Assembly: GCA_016195915.1 (NCBI GenBank)
Contig: JACPYS010000022.1
Coordinates: 1 to 64,000 of the forward strand
Direction of reading: 5' to 3'
DNA length: 64,000 bases
Source of the DNA: Betaproteobacteria bacterium
GTDB taxonomy: Bacteria > Pseudomonadota > Gammaproteobacteria > Burkholderiales > SG8-39
In this document: one piece after another, positions 45,058-52,822 of the stretch
Layout: each line of letters opens with the position of its first letter
Position numbering within the stretch: the first letter of the stretch is position 1
Notes under the pieces: model-generated
What the model was told of the DNA's origin: nothing
The model's database searches: none
Seen by the model: only the letters and a program-made list of their open reading frames with translations
Translations under genes and position numbers: made by a program

Positions 45058-45090
45058 CCTTCTCCCGCACCAGACTGTTATGCAGGGACA

Positions 45091-45552
45091 ATGAACCGGG
45101 TTCGAGATGTTGCAGTGCGGGTACGACAGGTTCTTCAGGGCGACCTGGAGGAGGTGATTGCGCTCGACGCGCAGGTGACCGGCCTGAAAAAGCCCGAGTA
45201 CTGGGCCGAGCTCTACCACCGCTATGGCATGGGCCGGCGCCGCGAGCGCCAGTTTCTGGTCGCCGAGGGCGCGCGCGGCATCGAGGGCTTCGTGATCGGC
45301 GAGGTGCGCGACTGGGAATTCGGCTCCCCGGCCTGCGGCTGGGTGTTCGGCATCAATGTCCGGCCCGGCAGGCGCCAAGCGGGCATCGGCAGCCAGCTGC
45401 TGGAGGCAATTTGCGAAGGCTTCCGCAGCCTCGGCGTCACCAAGGTGAGGACGCTGCTCGCGCGCGACAATAACCTGGTCCTCTCGTTTTTCCGCGCGCA
45501 GGGGATGATGGCCGCGCCGTTCATCCCGCTCGAGATGGAACTGGGCCAGTGA
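45091..45552 (+). CDS. GNAT-family N-acetyltransferase
   Basis: From ATG 45091 the product has 153 residues: VRVRQVLQGDLEEVIALDAQ, FLVAEGARGIEGFVIGEVRD, the acetyl-CoA motif A region NVRPGRRQAGIGSQLLEAIC (R/Q-x-x-G-x-G/A) and VRTLLARDNNLVLSFFRAQG. The acceptor is unknown. Its stop overlaps the Rrf2 start by 4 nt, so the acetyltransferase and regulator are made together. It diverges from the livK-type gene across the FNR box. Confidence 0.85.
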   Translation: MNRVRDVAVRVRQVLQGDLEEVIALDAQVTGLKKPEYWAELYHRYGMGRRRERQFLVAEGARGIEGFVIGEVRDWEFGSPACGWVFGINVRPGRRQAGIGSQLLEAICEGFRSLGVTKVRTLLARDNNLVLSFFRAQGMMAAPFIPLEMELGQ

Positions 45553-45977
45553 AACTTCAGAAAGCCACGCGCTTCGCGCTCTACAGCGTGCTCGAATGTG
45601 CGCGCGAGCCCGACCGGCCGGTCTCGGCGACCGAGATCGCCGAAAAGTACGAAGTGTCGATCCATCACCTCTCAAAGGTGCTGCGCGAGCTCGGGCGCGC
45701 AGGGATCCTTGAAGCCGCGCGCGGGGTCGGCGGCGGCTATCGCTTCAAGGGCAATCCGCGGCGCCTCACGCTGATGGACGTGATCGCGTTGTTCGAGGAC
45801 ATCAGTTCGCGCTCGGGTGCGGGGCGCGAGCCGGGATCGCGCACCGAGGTCGGCCGTGCGCTCGGCGTGGTGCTGGAGGAGATCGATGAAATCGCCAAGG
45901 CGACCTTCCGCTCGATCACCATCGACACAATGCTCAAGCTGATCGAGCGTTCGCAGCGCCCCGCGCTGCAGAAATGA
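45549..45977 (+). CDS. Rrf2-family transcriptional regulator
   Basis: The 142-residue protein has the Rrf2 winged helix: KLQKATRFALYSVLECAREP, SATEIAEKYEVSIHHLSKVL and ILEAARGVGGGYRFKGNPRR. The three cysteines that hold the Fe-S cluster in IscR/NsrR (normally in the second half) are absent; only Cys17 is present. It therefore probably senses something other than through a canonical cluster. Neighbouring NnrS-like and DUF59 genes suggest a nitrosative or oxygen-stress context. Confidence 0.88.
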   Translation: MKLQKATRFALYSVLECAREPDRPVSATEIAEKYEVSIHHLSKVLRELGRAGILEAARGVGGGYRFKGNPRRLTLMDVIALFEDISSRSGAGREPGSRTEVGRALGVVLEEIDEIAKATFRSITIDTMLKLIERSQRPALQK

Positions 45978-46059
45978 CGGTGTTCAGCAGGATGTTCACC
46001 TCACCCGGTCCTGAGTTCGCTGCGTTATGATTGAAGTTCAAATTGCGTGAGGGTCCGCC

Positions 46060-46293
46060 ATGACCATTCTGGAGATTAACCTGCCCGACAGTCTCGCCAA
46101 GGAAGCGAAGGCGGCGGGGCTGCTCGCGCCCGAGGCAATCGAACAGATGGTGCGTGAGGCCATTCGCCGGCGCGCAATGGAGGAATTGAGACAGGCCATG
46201 GATCGTATGGCGGCGGTCGAAGGCCCGGTAATGACACCGCAAGAGATCCAGGAGGAGATCAGGGCCGCGCGCGCGCAACGGCGCCTTCGGTAA
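46060..46293 (+). CDS. Small antitoxin-like protein
   Basis: This 77-residue protein begins MTILEINLPDSLAKEAKAAG and ends in a charged tail (QEEIRAARAQRRLR). This resembles short antitoxins paired with PIN-domain toxins. Immediately downstream is only the beginning of such a toxin, so it appears to be an orphan. Function is inferred from size, composition and context. Confidence 0.6.
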   Translation: MTILEINLPDSLAKEAKAAGLLAPEAIEQMVREAIRRRAMEELRQAMDRMAAVEGPVMTPQEIQEEIRAARAQRRLR

Positions 46294-46297
46294 GCAC

Positions 46298-46328
46298 GTG
46301 CGGCTGGTGCTTGACACCAATCAGCATG
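46298..46328 (+). pseudogene. Start of a PIN-domain toxin, truncated
   Basis: GTG 46298, 4 nt after the antitoxin stop, opens a frame reading MRLVLDTNQ. This is the beta-1 strand of PIN-domain proteins (RLVLDTN with the catalytic Asp), after which similarity is lost. The rest of the toxin gene has been deleted, and the NnrS-like gene tail follows. Confidence 0.5.
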
Positions 46329-46341
46329 AATATTTTCGGCA

Positions 46342-47388
46342 TCATCGAACGGATCCCAACCGACCGCGAATGACCGCGGTAATCGTATTCAGCAGGAACA
46401 GCGCGAGCGCGGCGGCGTTCATCGCGGCGCCCGCGTCGCGCCAGCCCGGCATCACCGCAGAGTCGCCGATGACGCGCACCGCGAGACCGGCGTGTAGCAG
46501 CGCGAGGTGGGAGTAGAACGCCGGCGTGTACGGCACGGCGAGCTTGACCACCGCCGGAAAGATGATCGGCGCGTGTCCGAACACCATCGAGAAGACGAAG
46601 CCGAGCAGGACCGCGTGTAGCGCGGCGTCGCGCAATCCTGATAACAGTGCGAAGCAACCGCCCGCTGCGAGCCAGAGGTAGCCTGAAAGCAGGCACACGG
46701 CAATGTAGCGCGTGAGCCCTCGTTCGCGCACTGTGCGTTGTGCAATGTCGTAGCGGGCGAGCCACGCGGCCAGCCCAAGAAGCGCCGCACCGAACAGGAG
46801 GGTGGATTGCGTCGCGAGCGACGCCAGCACCGCTGCAACGACGGCGTAGAAGAGCGGTTGGGCGTGGGGCGGGCGACGCAGGAGGCGCGACAGTTCAAGC
46901 CGCTCGCCCGCAATGGTCAGGACGAGAAACGCCATCCACCACGGCACCAGCTGGCGTATTTCCATGCCGGCTACGCCCAGCGCGCCTGCGGCGCTCCAGC
47001 AGGCCGCGCCGAGGACCAGCGTGAAGCTGTGCGCGGCGCGCTGCATGCGCCAGCCTTTCACGCAGGCAAAGACCATGAACAGGCTTGCAGCGAAGGCGAG
47101 CGCGTGGGAATAGGCGATCGAGGCTCCCGCGAGCGTGGCGATGGCGCCGATCGCCGCGAATAGCGGGCCGCCATAGGTCCACGGCGCGCGCAGTGCCACG
47201 GCGCGCTCGAGCGAGATCACGGTGCCGAAGAAACCGGATACCATCAGAAAGCCGTGCGACGGGACGCTCGATGGCGCGGGCACCGGCACGTCCAGGCCAA
47301 GCCGCGCGAGGCCGCCGATTGCACCGAGGATCAGGCTCGCGAATCCGGTGATGAGCAGCGGCAGGCGATAAGCGCGTTCCACCGTCAC
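46342..47388 (-). CDS. NnrS-like multi-pass membrane protein
   Basis: From GTG 47388 the protein has 348 residues and about ten membrane helices. Conserved-looking segments are SHGFLMVSGFFGTVISLERA and LHAVLLGFVFSMVFGHAPII, with histidines placed as in the NnrS haem-copper family linked to nitric oxide defence. The GTG overlaps the DUF59 stop by 4 nt (GTGA), a clear reason to prefer it over an upstream in-frame start. It is the last gene of the boxR-DUF59-nnrS-like run. Confidence 0.7.
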   Translation of the reverse strand: MTVERAYRLPLLITGFASLILGAIGGLARLGLDVPVPAPSSVPSHGFLMVSGFFGTVISLERAVALRAPWTYGGPLFAAIGAIATLAGASIAYSHALAFAASLFMVFACVKGWRMQRAAHSFTLVLGAACWSAAGALGVAGMEIRQLVPWWMAFLVLTIAGERLELSRLLRRPPHAQPLFYAVVAAVLASLATQSTLLFGAALLGLAAWLARYDIAQRTVRERGLTRYIAVCLLSGYLWLAAGGCFALLSGLRDAALHAVLLGFVFSMVFGHAPIIFPAVVKLAVPYTPAFYSHLALLHAGLAVRVIGDSAVMPGWRDAGAAMNAAALALFLLNTITAVIRGRLGSVR

Positions 47389-47684
47389 CACCCGAAGAAC
47401 TTCCGCGCCTCCTGGTTCATCCGTTCCGCCGTCCAAGGCGGGTCCCACACCAGTTCGACTTCGACGTCGCGCACGTCGGGCGCAACTTGGCGAACCGCGC
47501 TACGCACCGTTTCGACCAGCAGATCGCCCATCGGGCAGGTGGGTGAGGTCATGGTCATGGTGACATGCACGCGTTCTGGCGAGACCTCGACGCCGTACAC
47601 CAGGCCGAGATCGACGATGTTCATGCCGACCTCAGGATCGTTGACGCTGCGCAGCGCTTCGCGAATCGATTCTTCGTCGGCCAT
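47385..47684 (-). CDS. DUF59/MIP18-family metal-sulfur assembly protein
   Basis: From ATG 47684 the protein has 99 residues: SIREALRSVNDPEVGMNIVD, LGLVYGVEVSPERVHVTMTM and TSPTCPMGDLLVETVRSAV, with the single conserved cysteine, then VELVWDPPWTAERMNQEARK. Family members (SufT, PaaD, MIP18) assist Fe-S cluster maturation. It starts 5 nt after the boxR stop and overlaps the NnrS-like gene, so the three are one operon. Related proteins serve phenylacetyl-CoA and nitrate/NO enzymes. Confidence 0.88.
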   Translation of the reverse strand: MADEESIREALRSVNDPEVGMNIVDLGLVYGVEVSPERVHVTMTMTSPTCPMGDLLVETVRSAVRQVAPDVRDVEVELVWDPPWTAERMNQEARKFFGW

Positions 47685-47689
47685 GGCGC

Positions 47690-48451
47690 TCAGCCCGCGA
47701 CCAGCATGCGGCGCAGGTCCGCAACGCACTGGCGCACCGTCTTGCCGCTGGTGTCGAGCGTCGCGTCTGCCTTGGCGTAGAGCGGTGTGCGTTCCTGAAG
47801 GATGCGCCGCAGTTCGTCCATCGACGTGGCGCGGCCCTGCATCGGGCGCATGTCACCCTGCGCGACCACGCGCTGCATGTGTTCCTCGGGCGATGCCTTG
47901 AGCCACACCGTGTAGCAGGTAGCAAGCAGCTCGCGAAAGGTGTCGGGTTCGGTCACCAGGCTGCCTCCGGTGGCGATCACCGCGCGCGCGTGCTGCTTCA
48001 GCACGCGTTTGAAAGCGCGCTGCTCGAAGCGCCGGTACGCGTCCTGCCCGTAAATCGCGAAGATCTCGCCGAGCTTCGCGCCGGCTTCCTTTTCCACCTC
48101 GTTGTCGAGTTCCACGAAAGGAGCGTTCAGCGCTTCTGCGAGCCGCGTGCCGATGGTGGACTTGCCCGCGCCGCGCAGGCCCACCAGCGCCACGCGCCGC
48201 CGCTCGCGCGCCGCAGTCGCCGCGGTGGACTCGCGCACCAGGTCTTCGACGCCGGTGCCCAGCGCGTGCGCCACCAGCCGCAGCAGCAGCACCGAGATGT
48301 TGCCCTGCCCGGATTCGAGTTGCGCGAGGTAGCGTTCGGAGACTCCCGAGCTCGAGGCGAGCCGCTTGCGCGTGAACTTGCGCTCGGCGCGCAGCGCGCG
48401 CACGCGCTCGCCGATGCTGCGCAGGTAGGCAGTTTCAGTCTGTTGCGGCAT
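47690..48451 (-). CDS. boxR: BoxR/BzdR-type regulator (XRE DNA-binding domain plus shikimate kinase-like domain)
   Basis: Residues 1-80 of the 253-residue protein form an XRE helix-turn-helix (RKRLASSSGVSERYLAQLES), and the rest is a shikimate kinase-like domain with Walker A GLRGAGKST (91-99). This fusion is typical of BoxR/BzdR, which bind benzoyl-CoA and derepress benzoate catabolic genes. It is divergent from a flavodoxin and a benzoate-CoA ligase gene, which supports the assignment. Only a few nucleotides separate its ATG from a TATAAT-like palindrome, so it may be leaderless. Confidence 0.9.
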   Translation of the reverse strand: MPQQTETAYLRSIGERVRALRAERKFTRKRLASSSGVSERYLAQLESGQGNISVLLLRLVAHALGTGVEDLVRESTAATAARERRRVALVGLRGAGKSTIGTRLAEALNAPFVELDNEVEKEAGAKLGEIFAIYGQDAYRRFEQRAFKRVLKQHARAVIATGGSLVTEPDTFRELLATCYTVWLKASPEEHMQRVVAQGDMRPMQGRATSMDELRRILQERTPLYAKADATLDTSGKTVRQCVADLRRMLVAG

Positions 48452-48453
48452 AG

Positions 48454-48496
48454 TGCATTATAATGCTTGACGACGATTCTATGGTGCAATATATTG
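48454..48496. promoter_or_regulatory. Divergent promoter/operator region between boxR and the bcl operon
   Basis: TGCATTATAATGC (48454-48466) contains a 12-bp perfect palindrome that reads as a TATAAT -10 box on both strands. TGCAATATATTG (48485-48496) holds a second palindrome just before the flavodoxin start. BzdR/BoxR operators are built from TGCA-containing sequences, so these are good candidates for BoxR sites. Confidence 0.55.
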
Positions 48497-48497
48497 G

Positions 48498-48998
48498 GTG
48501 TCAACGAAAAAGGCACCAGGCTTGCCGCTCAAGCTCACCATCCTCGTCGCAACCATGACCGGCACTGCGCAACTCGTCGCCCAGGAATTGCAGCTCGCCT
48601 GGGAGGACGACGATACCGAGGTCGAGGTGTTGCAGATGGACGGACTCGATGCGGGTGTATTCAGCCGCGAAGGGGTGTTCCTCGTCTGCACTTCCACCTA
48701 CGGTCAGGGCGATGTGCCTGACAACGCGAAGGCCTTCTACGATGCGCTGTGCCGCGACAGGCCCGGCCTGGCGCACGTGCGCTACGGTGTGTTCGGGCTG
48801 GGCGATCGCACCTACGCCGAGACCTTCAACTTCGGCGGCAAGCGCTTCGACGACCTGCTCGCCGGTTTGGGCGCAAAGCGCATCGGTGAGCGCGTGCAGC
48901 ACAATGCCTCTTCCGGAGAGATGCCCGAGGACACCGCATTAGAATGGGCGCCAAAGTGGCTGGCGCTCGCGCGCGAGGCGGCCGAACAGGCTGCGTAG
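48498..48998 (+). CDS. Flavodoxin-domain protein (MioC-like)
   Basis: This 166-residue protein has the FMN phosphate loop TILVATMTGTAQLVAQELQL, the second FMN loop VCTSTYGQGDVPDNAKAFYD and YGVFGLGDRTYAETFNFGGK. That matches short-chain flavodoxins such as MioC. It begins at GTG 48498, directly behind a candidate BoxR site, and is followed 19 nt later by benzoate-CoA ligase. It may supply electrons to a flavin- or iron-dependent step of the benzoyl-CoA pathway; that is inference. Confidence 0.82.
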   Translation: MSTKKAPGLPLKLTILVATMTGTAQLVAQELQLAWEDDDTEVEVLQMDGLDAGVFSREGVFLVCTSTYGQGDVPDNAKAFYDALCRDRPGLAHVRYGVFGLGDRTYAETFNFGGKRFDDLLAGLGAKRIGERVQHNASSGEMPEDTALEWAPKWLALAREAAEQAA

Positions 48999-49017
48999 CG
49001 AAATTCAGGAGACGACC

Positions 49018-50592
49018 ATGAGTTTTTCCAAGGCAGATCATTCCGTCAACCCGCCCAACATTGCCATTCCGCGCGACTACAACGCCGCGGCGGACCTGGT
49101 GGAGCGCAACCTCCCGGCCCGCGCGGGCAAGCTCGCCTACATCGACGACGCCGGGCAGTACACGTTCGCAGACCTGTCCGCGCGCGTGAACCGCTTCGGC
49201 AGCGGCTTGCTCTCGCTCGGGCTGCAGATGGAGCAACGCGTCCTGATCGCGATGCTCGACACGATCGACTGGCCCACCGCTTTCCTGGGTGCGATCAAGG
49301 CCGGCGTCGTGCCGATCGCGGTCAACACGCTGCTGACCACGAAGGACTACGAGTTCATGCTCGCCGACAGCCGCGCGCAGGCGCTGCTCGTGTCGGAGGC
49401 GCTTTACCCGCAGTTCGCGCCGCTCGTCGGCAGGCTGCCGTTTCTCAAGCACGTGATCGTCTCGGGGGCCGACGCGAAGGGACATACTGCGTTCAAGGAC
49501 GTGCTCGCGCGGGGACGCACGGAACTCGCAGCCGCGCCCACTACGCGCGACGACCCCTGCTTCTGGCTGTACTCCTCGGGCTCGACCGGCATGCCGAAGG
49601 GTACGGTGCACGTGCACTCGAGCATGATGATGACCGCAGAACTGTACGCGCGCGCGACCATCGGATTGATGGAATCCGACCTGTGCTTTTCCGCGGCCAA
49701 GCTGTTCTTCGCCTATGGTCTGGGCAATGCGCTTTCGTTTCCTCTCGCCGTGGGCGCGACGACGGTGCTGATGGCCGAGCGGCCGACGCCGGCCGCCGTG
49801 TTCAAGCGGTTGACGGAGCTGAAGCCGAGCGTGTTCTACGGCGTACCCACGCTTTACGCGGCGATGCTCGCGGATCCCGCTTTCCCGAAGAAGGGCTCGC
49901 TCGCACTCCGCATGTGCGTGTCGGCGGGCGAAGCGCTGCCACCGCAGATTGCGAAGGGGTTCAAGGAAAAGACCGGCATCGAGGTCCTCGACGGCATCGG
50001 ATCGACCGAAATGCTGCACATTTTTCTCGCCAACCGCCCCGGCGACCTGCGCTACGGGACGACGGGAAAGGCCGTGACCGGCTATGCCTTGCGGCTGGTG
50101 GACGAGCAGGGCAACCCCGTGAAACCCGGGGAACTGGGCGAACTGCAGATCAGCGGAGACACGAGCGCCGCGTACTACTGGAACAACCTCGAAAAAAGCC
50201 GCAACACCTTCGCGGGGCGCTGGACCCGGAGCGGGGACAAGTACCTGCAGGATGCCGACGGCTACTACGTCTATGGCGGCCGCTCCGACGACATGCTCAA
50301 GGTGAGCGGCATCTATGTTTCGCCCGCAGAGGTGGAAGCCGCGCTCATTTCACACGACGCGGTGCTCGAAGCGGCGGTGGTGGGCGCCGAGGACGACAAC
50401 AAGCTGGTCAAGCCCAAGGCCTACGTCGTACTCAAGCAGGGGCAGACCGCGAGCGACGAGCTGAAATCGGCGCTGCAGCAGCACGTCAAGGACAAGCTCG
50501 CGCCCTATAAATACCCGCGCTGGATCGAGTTCATCGGCGAACTGCCCAAGACCGCGACCGGGAAGATCCAGCGCTTCAAGCTGCGCGCGTGA
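49018..50592 (+). CDS. bclA: Benzoate-CoA ligase
   Basis: This 524-residue AMP-forming ligase of the benzoate-CoA ligase family has the P-loop YSSGSTGMPKG at residues 185-195, followed by VHVHSSMMMTAELYARATIG, AKLFFAYGLGNALSFPLAVG, a GIGSTEMLHIFL adenine-binding segment, GRSDDMLKVSGIYVSPAEVE and the C-terminal lysine in PKTATGKIQRFKL. It converts benzoate, ATP and CoA to benzoyl-CoA. Its place downstream of the BoxR-controlled promoter fits the box or anaerobic benzoate route. AGGAG precedes the ATG. Confidence 0.93.
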   Translation: MSFSKADHSVNPPNIAIPRDYNAAADLVERNLPARAGKLAYIDDAGQYTFADLSARVNRFGSGLLSLGLQMEQRVLIAMLDTIDWPTAFLGAIKAGVVPIAVNTLLTTKDYEFMLADSRAQALLVSEALYPQFAPLVGRLPFLKHVIVSGADAKGHTAFKDVLARGRTELAAAPTTRDDPCFWLYSSGSTGMPKGTVHVHSSMMMTAELYARATIGLMESDLCFSAAKLFFAYGLGNALSFPLAVGATTVLMAERPTPAAVFKRLTELKPSVFYGVPTLYAAMLADPAFPKKGSLALRMCVSAGEALPPQIAKGFKEKTGIEVLDGIGSTEMLHIFLANRPGDLRYGTTGKAVTGYALRLVDEQGNPVKPGELGELQISGDTSAAYYWNNLEKSRNTFAGRWTRSGDKYLQDADGYYVYGGRSDDMLKVSGIYVSPAEVEAALISHDAVLEAAVVGAEDDNKLVKPKAYVVLKQGQTASDELKSALQQHVKDKLAPYKYPRWIEFIGELPKTATGKIQRFKLRA

Positions 50593-50594
50593 AG

Positions 50595-50624
50595 TGGGTC
50601 ATCCCCGCGAAAGCGGGGACCCAT
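50595..50624. repeat. REP-like palindrome / possible bidirectional terminator
   Basis: GGGTCATCCCCGC and GCGGGGACCC form a stem around GAAA in the gap between convergent bclA and psiF. The sequence family (ATCCCCGC...GCGGGGAT) is common as an intergenic repeat in many bacteria. No clear T-run follows on the plus strand. Confidence 0.55.
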
Positions 50625-50635
50625 TCGCGGTTGCC

Positions 50636-51004
50636 TCAGCCCTTGAGGCACGAGCTCATGAATTTCTTGCGATCGTCGCCCTTCATGCCCTTGTCGCCGG
50701 CCTGCTTGTTGCATGCCGTCATCTTGTCTTGTTGGCCTTTCTGCTTGGCCGACGGACCCGGCTCCTCGCCCTTGAGGCACGAGCTCATGAATTTCTTGCG
50801 GTCGTCGCCTTTCATGCCTTTGTCGCCGGCTTTGGCGTTGCAGTCCTTCATGCGTTCCTGCTGCGCTTTCTGCTTTTCGCTCGGTTCTTTCTTGGCCTCG
50901 GCCGCTGGCGTCGCCTTCTTTGCAGCATCCTTCGCCTTATCCTGCGCGAGTGCCAGCGGCGAAGCCACAAGAGAGAAACAGAGCACAGTTAGAAGTTTTT
51001 TCAT
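50636..51004 (-). CDS. psiF: PsiF-repeat periplasmic protein
   Basis: From ATG 51004 the product has 122 residues: a signal peptide MKKLLTVLCFSLVASPLALA, a Lys/Ala-rich linker and two PsiF repeats, each with a conserved Cys pair and the block GDKGMKGDDRKKFMSSCLKG. PsiF proteins are induced by phosphate starvation in E. coli; their role is unknown. GGAGAGG lies upstream of the chosen start. The two repeat-coding segments (50641-50701 and 50770-50830) are nearly identical in DNA. Confidence 0.88.
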   Translation of the reverse strand: MKKLLTVLCFSLVASPLALAQDKAKDAAKKATPAAEAKKEPSEKQKAQQERMKDCNAKAGDKGMKGDDRKKFMSSCLKGEEPGPSAKQKGQQDKMTACNKQAGDKGMKGDDRKKFMSSCLKG

Positions 51005-51343
51005 AGCAACCTCTCCAGTAGTCAGCAGTTGAATGGAAATCACGTTCAATCCGGCAAGCGCGCCTCTTGCGATGCATTAAACACCCCGGCGACCTTATAA
51101 CGCATGTTCGCAGGTAATGCTGACAGTGCGGTTCGGTGACGAACCCATCGGTGAGAGCGATGAGCAGGCGTCAGGAGGCGGCGCCCGAACGGATGCGCGT
51201 AGGCGACGCCGTAACCGGCAGATTGTCCTGATCGCGCCGGTCGATTTAGATGCGCCTACCATACGGATCGTCGGGGTACTTTGGAATGTGAGAATTGAAA
51301 AAATCTAGCTGATGCTATACGTTTGACAAATATGATAAATATG

Positions 51344-51373
51344 TTCCGCCGGCAAACTTGCCGGCTGCGAAGT
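51344..51373. promoter_or_regulatory. Palindromic element, copy 1
   Basis: TTCCGCCGGCAAACTTGCCGGC with the core GCCGGCAA-AC-TTGCCGGC at 51348-51365. Its 18-bp core is the exact reverse complement of the core of copy 2 (51417-51434). Confidence 0.6.
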
Positions 51374-51380
51374 TTAGAAT

Positions 51381-51409
51381 TTGACAGTCTGCCGTGACTA
51401 TCATATATT
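51381..51409 (+). promoter_or_regulatory. Sigma70-type promoter of the brx operon
   Basis: TTGACA (51381-51386), a 17-bp spacer and TATATT (51404-51409). Transcription should begin near 51416, inside the second palindrome, leaving a 5' leader of about 40 nt before brxA. A protein bound to the palindrome would block initiation. Confidence 0.65.
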
Positions 51410-51410
51410 T

Positions 51411-51440
51411 ACTTCCGCCGGCAAGTTTGCCGGCGGAAGT
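51411..51440. promoter_or_regulatory. Palindromic element, copy 2 (30 bp)
   Basis: Arms ACTTCCGCCGGCAA and TTGCCGGCGGAAGT, 14 bp each and perfectly complementary around GT. It overlaps the predicted transcription start of brxA. It could be an operator for an unlinked repressor of BREX or a stable 5' mRNA hairpin. Confidence 0.65.
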
Positions 51441-51457
51441 ATGACGATCTTCAGACC

Positions 51458-52255
51458 ATGACTTCAGTATTTCCGTTGTATCCAAATTCAGGCGCTTCCG
51501 ATCAAGCATCGAACGTAGGTTTCCGCTTTGGGGCGAAGGGCACCCACACGAGTCGAACAATGATGCTTGCAGAACTGAGCGCAGTGCTCGCGGCGGTCGC
51601 TGAAGGCGCGACACGGGAGGACTACGCAGTCGCCATCATCGATGACAACTGCCTCGGCAAGACTACGACCGCAACGCGGCGGCTCACGAATCAGCGGCTC
51701 GGGGAACTCTACGGGCTTGATCGCGCGATACCAATATTTCGAGTGCTCCGGCGGCTCTGGTCCGTAGATGCAGCGGGCCGTCCTCTTCTGGCACTGCAAT
51801 GCGCAATAGCACGTGATCCCCTGCTCGCCGCAACTGTTTCGCCCGTGCTCGCGTTGCCGGCGGGCAGCGAGCTGCGGCGCGACGCAGTCAAAGCCGCGCT
51901 CCAAAACGTTGTCGGAGAGCGCCTCAACGATGCGACGCTGGAGAAGGTTATCCGCAATGCCGCGAGCTCCTGGGCGCAGGCTGGGCACCTAACCGGACGA
52001 ACCTTTAAGAAGCGGACCATGGTGCGGGCAACCCCGGCGAGCGTCGCTTTCGGCTTGTATCTAGGGCACGCGGTGGGATTTCGCGGAGCGCCGCTTTTCG
52101 CAACTGGCTGGGTATCGGTACTGGATTGCAACCCTGCTAGCGCACGCGACCTCGCAGTTGAAGCGAAGCGCATAGGACTGATCGATCTCCGGATAGCCGG
52201 AGAGGTCGTTGACTTGGCGCTCGATCGGCTTGACCCATTGGAAGGTCAGAATTGA
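51458..52255 (+). CDS. brxA: BrxA (DUF1819-family) BREX protein
   Basis: This 265-residue protein reads GFRFGAKGTHTSRTMMLAEL, DYAVAIIDDNCLGKTTTATR, RRLTNQRLGELYGLD and later RTMVRATPASVAFGLYLGHA, the pattern of BrxA, a small DNA-binding protein of type 1 BREX. The start ATG lacks a clear Shine-Dalgarno, and homology begins about 20 residues in, so a slightly different start is possible. It is the first gene of a brxA-brxB-brxC run with 3-nt and overlapping junctions. Confidence 0.85.
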   Translation: MTSVFPLYPNSGASDQASNVGFRFGAKGTHTSRTMMLAELSAVLAAVAEGATREDYAVAIIDDNCLGKTTTATRRLTNQRLGELYGLDRAIPIFRVLRRLWSVDAAGRPLLALQCAIARDPLLAATVSPVLALPAGSELRRDAVKAALQNVVGERLNDATLEKVIRNAASSWAQAGHLTGRTFKKRTMVRATPASVAFGLYLGHAVGFRGAPLFATGWVSVLDCNPASARDLAVEAKRIGLIDLRIAGEVVDLALDRLDPLEGQN

Positions 52256-52258
52256 ACG

Positions 52259-52822
52259 ATGGCACGCGTTGAAGATCTTGCGGAACGTTTCGGGCGGCAT
52301 ATCGCGACGCCGTGGCAGAGAACCGTATCGGGCGCTCAGCGTGTCGTCATGCTCGTCTACGACAAGGAGCTGGAGCGGACGCTGCGGGCAAGAAAGCTGG
52401 CGTTCGAGACGGCGGCGCGACAGGCCGGGCACGACTGGCACGAACTGGATATATCCGCTGCGTTCGCCGCCTGGATGGCATCGGACGATTACCGCGAGGA
52501 GTATTTCGCTTCGCCCGAAGACTTGCAGCTCAAATTGCAGGCTGAATTTCCCGAGTACGTGGCTGAACGAATCCGCGCCATGCTCTCAGGTGCAGAAGTT
52601 ACCGAAAACTCCATCGTCGCGCTATTTGGAGTCGGCGCGCTGTTCGGGTTCGCGCGCCTGTCCCATATCCTGAAATTGGTCGAGGCCGATATCCGCGGAC
52701 GCCTCGTCGTGTTTTTTCCCGGGCATCTTGAACGAAGCAACTACCGCCTGCTCGATGCCCGAGATGGCTGGAATTACCTTGCCGTGCCCATCACGCTGCA
52801 CGGAGAAGGAGGAGCACCATGA
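52259..52822 (+). CDS. brxB: BrxB (DUF1788-family) BREX protein
   Basis: The 187-residue protein contains MLVYDKELERTLRARKLAFE, DISAAFAAWMASDDYREEYF, SIVALFGVGALFGFARLSHI and GRLVVFFPGHLERSNYRLLD followed by ARDGWNYLAVPI, which are DUF1788/BrxB landmarks. BrxB is essential for type 1 BREX defence, but its activity is undefined. It starts 3 nt after brxA and overlaps brxC by 4 nt. Confidence 0.93.
   Translation: MARVEDLAERFGRHIATPWQRTVSGAQRVVMLVYDKELERTLRARKLAFETAARQAGHDWHELDISAAFAAWMASDDYREEYFASPEDLQLKLQAEFPEYVAERIRAMLSGAEVTENSIVALFGVGALFGFARLSHILKLVEADIRGRLVVFFPGHLERSNYRLLDARDGWNYLAVPITLHGEGGAP

Larger units (their letters stand above)
51005..51457. other. AT-rich leader region of the BREX island
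   Basis: No convincing gene is seen in these 453 bp; a 63-codon frame at 51117-51308 has no family resemblance or ribosome binding site. The region is more AT-rich than its flanks and contains a promoter (51381-51409) and two copies of a palindromic element. It is probably the boundary of the defence island. Confidence 0.6.

Noticed and set aside
46028-46042. TTGAAGTTCAA near the small antitoxin gene considered as an FNR box
   Set aside because: The two half-sites are one base apart instead of four, so it does not fit the TTGAT-N4-ATCAA consensus.
51117-51308. A 63-codon frame in the brx leader considered as a BREX regulator
   Set aside because: There is no WYL or helix-turn-helix pattern, composition is unlike a DNA-binding protein, and there is no ribosome binding site.
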